Assembly: GCA_009760855.2 (NCBI GenBank)
Contig: WPIO01000074.1
Coordinates: 1,594,501 to 1,658,500, forward strand
Direction: 5' to 3'
Length of the DNA stretch: 64,000 bases
From: Cristatella mucedo
Lineage: Eukaryota > Bryozoa > Phylactolaemata > Cristatellidae
Positions 59,261-64,000 of this stretch are shown piece by piece. Within the stretch, counting starts at the first letter, position 1, and every line of letters starts with the position of its first letter. A program made the position numbers and the translations under genes. The notes beneath the pieces were generated by a model. The model was not told the DNA's origin. It worked only from the letters and a program-made list of their open reading frames with translations, and made no database searches.

Positions 59261-59270
59261 CTTACGTGAA
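59261..59270. promoter_or_regulatory. Decayed E-box upstream of the broken ORF copy 3
   Basis: CTTACGTGAA at the aligned position of GTCACGTGAC; the CACGTG core has become TACGTG. Distance to the ATG is about 230 bp. Confidence 0.35.
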
Positions 59271-59401
59271 TGAGCACTTAGCCTCGGCATTGCCGCTACT
59301 GCTGCCGCTGTGCTGCTCGACCCACCGCCGCCGATATTCCGTGAGTAGGCAGCTGTGTAGAAGGCCCCGATTTACCTTCATTTAGGCAGCTTTTAAAACC
59401 G

Positions 59402-59485
59402 GTAAGTAGAGCAGTGGGCTAGGAACTATCCGTTGGTTGGAGCTTCGCAAAGGCTTCGACAAAAAGTCGACTCGTTAGATTTTAG
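59402..59485 (+). other. Probable intron remnant (84 nt) in the leader of ORF copy 3
   Basis: Donor ACCG|GTAAGTAG and acceptor GATTTTAG|AG are still intact although the ORF behind them is broken. Confidence 0.45.
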
Positions 59486-59494
59486 AGGCTCAAC

Positions 59495-59844
59495 ATGCCG
59501 GCTTTCGAGGACGCCCGTACTAAGCCATTTAGCATGCGGCTGAGGGAGATGCTCCACCGCTAGCGATGCAGCTGCTGCAGCTCAATATTTTGGAGTCGGC
59601 GCGCCTAGTCGAGCATCCGGGTGATGAGGCACCTCAGCGGGTGCCCGAACCGGACATTGTGGCAGCGCCCGCGGCGGCGCACGCGGCCGTCCACGAGGAG
59701 CCGCCCCGATCCTGCAACCAGCCGTGTAGCCGCCCAGCCCGCCGCAGCCGCCGAAGCCACCGTAGCCGGTTACGCCGACGGCTGCTTCGGGGGGGGGGGC
59801 GGGCCACAGAAGTCACTCTCAAGACGGAGCCAACTGTTCGGTAG
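59495..59844 (+). pseudogene. MP-start family, copy 3, frameshifted
   Basis: Begins MPAFEDARTKP like the other copies, then small deletions shift the frame and lead to a stop after about 21 codons. The family core reappears in another frame (MQLLQLNILESARLVEHPGD, then RVPEPDIVAAP) and a second indel near 59705 shifts it again, so that it reads through the ancestral stop into an Arg-rich tail. Loss of frame and of the upstream E-box fit a non-functional copy. A translated product from either remaining frame is possible but unlikely. Confidence 0.7.
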
Positions 59845-59975
59845 GTGCGTGTGACGTTACGCGGTGGTTCGTCTGGGAGCCAGTCGAGCGAGCCGCCGTT
59901 TGTTTGCCCCTTGCTTGCTATAAGCTCCTCCGATAGGCAAGCGAGGCCTGGCGGAGGCTGCGTTGTTAATTGCAG

Positions 59976-60031
59976 TCAGGAGAAGAGGACGAGAATTCGA
60001 GCTGTCACCGGATAGTTTGGGGCCAATAAGA
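59976..60031 (+). other. 56-nt exon-like segment with conserved splice sites, copy 2
   Basis: TTGTTAATTGCAG| and |GTAAGTTAT as in copy 1 at 48552-48607, same length, about four substitutions. Confidence 0.35.
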
Positions 60032-61100
60032 GTAAGTTATCAATTCTCGGACGACGACAACCCAGTTGTCTCTATGTAGCAGCAGCGACTTGCCTGCGCT
60101 CTGCTTGCTTCTGGGGCGAAATACCGCGTTATTAGTGAACCTCGGAGGTTCACTTTTCCGAGCCAGATAGTCGAGGGTAAGTGCTTGAACCAAGGTGAAC
60201 TGCCGCCAAGGCATGCGAGCGGATGAATACCAATCGTTGGCGGGAGTGAAAGCGCGAAATCAAATGACTGCTGTGCTTGCAGAACTGGCGTCATAGTTGA
60301 CCTACACGACAATGCGACCCTACGAGAAGACTCATCAGAGCCGACGGCTGTCGATGAACTGGGGTCTCCATGTCCTTCCAACCATAGCAATACGATGGAT
60401 GCTGAAGCGACATGACGTTGGGGCGATACGACGCTGGAGCACGATGGCATCAGTCGCCAGCTCATCGATTTATCTGCAGTCAAGCATTCCATTTTGGATT
60501 CGCGTCCAATATATGCTTATTGCTCATAGCTGCTAACGGCTCATTGACACTGCTGGAGTGCAAAGGTGATATCATATGACATTAAATAAATGCTTCATCT
60601 TGCCAGTGTCATCAATCTCGATGCCAGCCGACGGCTATTTTTGATTGAGACGGTTTGGGCAAGCTAGGCAGAATGTCCCTACTAACTTTACATTGGCATG
60701 ACGCTCGTGATGCATTGTTTAAAAAGTTCTTGCTGAGAGCCAGCACACAGCTACGACTCTTCAATTAAAGCTGTGGGAGCATCATAACCTTTATTTTGGC
60801 TGTCCGAATCAGGAATCTGCTGTTGCCAGTGAGGTGCCGCCCCGCTCAGGAATGCATCCGGGTACCGACGTGCAGCTTGAGAAACTTCGTATAAACCACT
60901 GGAAGATGATTGCCGAAGGCACGCCACCCGGTGCGTGCAACGATAAAAGAATAACCACCCGCTTGCTAAACTCACTGTGACCTCTTCGAAAGCGTGATAA
61001 AGACGAAAACCCACAAGGTACTGCTTCAGATTAAATGGAGGCAAATCAGCTACTTGAAAGTTGGAGTCAGTCCCACGGCGTAAGCCCTTTACTCCCTCGG
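60032..61100. other. Duplicated sequence without recognised gene
   Basis: Paralogous to 48608-49835 apart from the SINE there. The open frame that follows the exon-like segment in copy 1 has a stop codon here. No coding evidence. Confidence 0.45.
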
Positions 61101-61173
61101 TCTTTCTCTCTCTTTCCCCCTCTGTCATTTTCAGTCTCTCTCGATCTCTCTCTCCGTCTGTCTATCTCTGTCT

Positions 61174-61230
<57 letters not shown>

Positions 61231-61345
61231 GAATGTCTCTCCCTCTCCCTCTTCATCGGTCTTGCTCTCTCTCTCTCCCTCTCCATCCGTCTCTCTATCT
61301 CTCTCTCTCTTTGCGTCTCTGTCTCTCTCTTAGTCTCTTTATCCA
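61101..61345. repeat. (CT)n microsatellite, about 245 bp
   Basis: Paralogue of 49836-50354, half as long. Ser-Leu frames here are artefacts. Confidence 0.95.
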
Positions 61346-62429
61346 TCTATATAAAGAGCTATTTAAATGTTTCCACTAGCCACCGGAAAGCCAATGCTGA
61401 CCTAAATACAGCCAGAAAACAGGGAGCTCTGTAGACCCTGTCAACAGCCGCCTGCAGTGAGAGCTTTCATAATCGGAAATCTCGTCGGCCGGGGCCAACG
61501 AGGCGATAAAAACTTAGCCAGGCCATGACTATCGGTTGAGCCGTCCGCTCTCCACCGCGCTCGCCCGGCTCTGAGTGATTGCGCCACAGTGCAAAAAACG
61601 ATACCAGCCTCTGTCGATAGACGACGTCAGCTAAGCAACTGTCATCATAGACCTCCTGGTCCCCCGTCTGTGCATGATGGTAACGTTGATCACTAATGGA
61701 GATTTCGTTCAGAGGAAAGCCGTCAAGAAGGCTAGTGTACCCCGATCAAGCTGCTATCGGCCAGTAACAGCAATTTTCTGGTTAGCAAACTTCACCATCA
61801 TTGAAAATATGGCTACGGCATGAGAATGAGGAAGCCAGGCTTTAGCAACGGTGAGAGGAATAGTGTCTACACTTCTCTTGCCAAAACCAATTAAAATGGA
61901 TGCAACTTTGTCTAGCTAAGCCGAGATTGAACCGCATCTGTGGCCCTTACCGCTAACTACTCTCTTCATCAAGTGAATCTGCTACATTAATTTGATTACT
62001 GGGAGCCTCTATACACGGAATGCTCAGCCGCCTGCTATGGTACATGTGACAGTGTGGGATAGACCCTCCTAGCCTCAGTCTAAACATTTGACTACGTACA
62101 ATGAATGTTTATGGTTAGTTCTGTATCTTCTCCTCTGCTAACAATATTGTAATTCGACTGATGTTGCATTGAAAATGGAACGTCTTTAAAATACCGGCCA
62201 CACAGTTGGCTATACCTCTGCAGATGACATTGATCTAGGGATCAGGCTGAGGCAATTTAACGTCATTGGCTAGGCATCAACTAAAATATCCATTATTGGC
62301 TGAGATAGCTGCACTAGTCAGCAAGTCAACGCTTCTTGACTATCAAAGGCAATTCAAACTAATGTCCTTGTGGACTTGAGGCTTCTCTCTATTGAAAGTA
62401 TATTTGCTGATTTAAAAGCCTCATTATTA
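61346..62429. other. Duplicated sequence without recognised gene
   Basis: About 300 bp at 61380-61660 have no clear counterpart in copy 1; the rest is colinear with 50380-51087. Confidence 0.45.
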
Positions 62430-62550
62430 TAGAGGCAGAAAAGCAATATCGATACCGCTTTCACTAGGCAACGAGAATCAGCCAACTGCAGGATTATAAC
62501 CCACGACTTCGTTCGCGAAGGGCGAGCATCTTATCTAATGATCTATCGCA
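62430..62550 (-). mobile_element. tRNA-derived SINE, family B, minus strand
   Basis: GAGGCAGAAAAGCAATATCG, GCCAACTGCAGGATTATAAC, CCCACGACTTCGTTCGCGAA, GGGCGAGCATCTTATCTAATGATC (tRNA-like head). Retains the head that copy 1 lacks. Confidence 0.7.
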
Positions 62551-62552
62551 GC

Positions 62553-62668
62553 ACTCTCTCTCTCTCTCTCTCCCTCTCTCTCTCTCTCGCGCTCTCTCTC
62601 TCTCTCTTTCTCTCTCTGTCCGTGTCTCTGTCTGTGTCTCTCTCTCTATCTCTCTCGGTCCCTCTCTT
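62553..62668. repeat. (CT)n microsatellite
   Basis: CT tract with CCCT, CGCG and CTGTGT interruptions, directly right of the SINE and inside the stretch missing from copy 1. Confidence 0.93.
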
Positions 62669-62829
62669 AATTGAATACCAATACTGCCTACAATCAAAGA
62701 TTTAACCAGGATTGTTAATGCACGTGCCACCAGAGCAAATTAACCGACGAATTTCTTGAGTACGCCTTTAATCCACTGAACTGCTGCAAAATAATGATAC
62801 TTACATCCTTTCCACCGTAGAGGTACGGC

Positions 62830-64000
62830 ACAACCTAATGCATGGACATTATCTGCTTACCTAGTGATACCTGCGACAATCTAGCTGATCAGTTCTCTAA
62901 CTTCTTTGTTAACGAGGCAGACAAGATCAGCGAGTCCATTCCTAAGACGGTAGCATCCATTCGAGAATCGTATCCCTTGCTTCCATGCAGCACCTTGTGT
63001 CTAAATTCAAGGAGGTCACTAGTGATGTCATCCTAAATTTCATTACTCGATCATAGAAGAAAACTAGTCCTCTGTACCAAATTTACCTTCTCTTGCTTTT
63101 ACAGTGATCTACTGCTACCATGCACAACTAAAACCACAAATATGTCACTAGCCTCAGGTCATGTTAATGCACCTTTAGAAAAGGCAATAGTAAGGCAAAT
63201 ACTCAAGGAAGCAGCCCTAGAACATGAGAACTCAAAAGCAAATTATTCCTAGTCTCCATTCCACTGTTACGATCAAACACCCTCGAACGAGTAGTAGCTG
63301 ACTAACTGAACTCAAATATTGAAACTTCAAATTTTGTTAAAAAGTTCTATTCGGCTTGCAGACCTAATCACTGCTCATAGTCAGCATTGCGTTGGTATAT
63401 CTACTCAGGGATTACAGACTTAGACATAGAGTATTTCTGCTTGTCTTGCTCGATCTTTCGGCAAATTTTGATACTAACGATAACAAGTTCTTCTTGAGCG
63501 CCTCTCATGTCACCTGGGCATCACTGGCACTGAGCTGCAAAGGTTCTGATACCATCGCGTTTGGAGAAGTAAATTTACAAAGAACGTCAAAGGAACCTCT
63601 GAAATATGGGTTACTTCAGGGCTCAGTGCTTACATTACACGCTTACATGCTTATTCATTTTGCCGTTAAAACTCTGTCTATCTCATGCCAATTTGATAGC
63701 CAGGAGCAAAGTAGGGTTTCGCTTCTATGCAGAGGACAGTCAGTTGTACCATGCTTGCAAGTCTATCGGCCAATGCAGTTAGGGACTTACAGCTGGTAAA
63801 AAACTATGTAGCTAGGCTTGCCTGTCACGAGCGTTGCAGTTGCCACATCTTACTGCTTCTTGCGGATATGTGCTGGCTCCCAGTCAAAAAATTGCATCGA
63901 CTTCAAGGTTTTCTGACTTACTTTCAGTTTCCTTTTCTTGGCTGCAGCGAGCCAAGAAGGCCCACTGCCTCACAAGGCTAAGCATGGGACAAATTAATCT
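62830..64000 (+). mobile_element. L2/CR1-type LINE, plus strand, copy 2, runs off the window
   Basis: Extends further 5' than copy 1: DNLADQFSNFFVNEADKISE matches the linker between endonuclease and reverse transcriptase in this LINE group (LAxxFxxFFxxKIxxI). After a gap and frameshifts come LERV, LLVLLDLSANFDTNDN (family LDLSAAFDTIDH), LLQGSVLT, then VKNYVARLACHERCSCHILL and LLADMCWLPVKK from the coding end. It lacks an intact frame and the YADD region. The 3' UTR lies beyond the window. Confidence 0.85.

Larger units (their letters stand above)
58612..59890 (+). repeat. ORF module 3, right unit of the tandem duplication
   Basis: Repeats module 2 from its start and extends past its end into the sequence that follows the ORF in copy 1 (poly-G tract and CAACTGTTCGGTAGG), so module 3 joins the ancestral downstream flank. 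Confidence 0.8.
54510..64000 (+). repeat. Segmental duplication II, copy 2, cut by the window end
   Basis: See 44400-52270. Extra material relative to copy 1 is the 220-bp insert at 55643-55859, the additional ORF module at 58612-59890, and 62505-63185. It lacks the copy 1 SINE at 48808 and the LINE tail at 45960. Confidence 0.9.

Overview
The window is intron- and repeat-rich eukaryotic DNA, most likely from a marine invertebrate animal. This rests on degenerate L2/CR1-type LINE fragments, two families of tRNA-derived SINE-like elements, long (CA)n and (CT)n microsatellites, splice-site-like motifs and the lack of any long open reading frame. I cannot name the species. No complete known gene, rRNA gene, functional tRNA gene, operon or CRISPR array is visible. 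Almost every open frame above 60 codons is a simple-repeat artefact, a transposon fragment or a chance frame.

Layout. 1-5 kb: mostly featureless, with a reverse-transcriptase fragment near 3.7 kb and a SINE at 4.7 kb. 5-8.2 kb: SINEs, a LINE fragment and a cysteine-containing minus-strand ORF. 8.6-9.3 kb: a CpG-rich island with a 121-codon ORF. 9.3-17 kb: largely unrecognised, with small LINE/SINE pieces. 17.1-21.9 kb and 31.3-37.4 kb: two direct copies of a segmental duplication containing (CA)n tracts, a LINE and SINEs. 22-31 kb: microsatellites and unrecognised sequence. 37.4-44.4 kb: LINE/SINE fragments. 44.4-52.3 kb and 54.5-64 kb: a second large direct duplication, the second copy running off the window edge.

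The most interesting object is a small gene family that I do not recognise. Near-full ORFs starting with Met-Pro and sharing a core (consensus about PGxVxPLxLQxLQPxxLESA) occur at 48086, 58344 and, more distantly, 8924. A fourth, frameshifted copy lies at 59495. The three copies in the second duplication share an intron-like 83-84 nt segment in the 5' leader (GTAAGTAG...TTTTAG) just upstream of the ATG. The three intact members carry a CACGTG E-box about 205-230 bp upstream of the ATG; the broken copy has lost both the E-box and the frame. Differences between the two best copies are enriched in synonymous changes and include an in-frame codon indel, as expected for a translated sequence. A 56-nt exon-like segment with preserved acceptor and donor follows in both large copies. 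How these pieces join cannot be decided without transcripts.

All element boundaries are estimated by eye and should be read as accurate to tens of bases.
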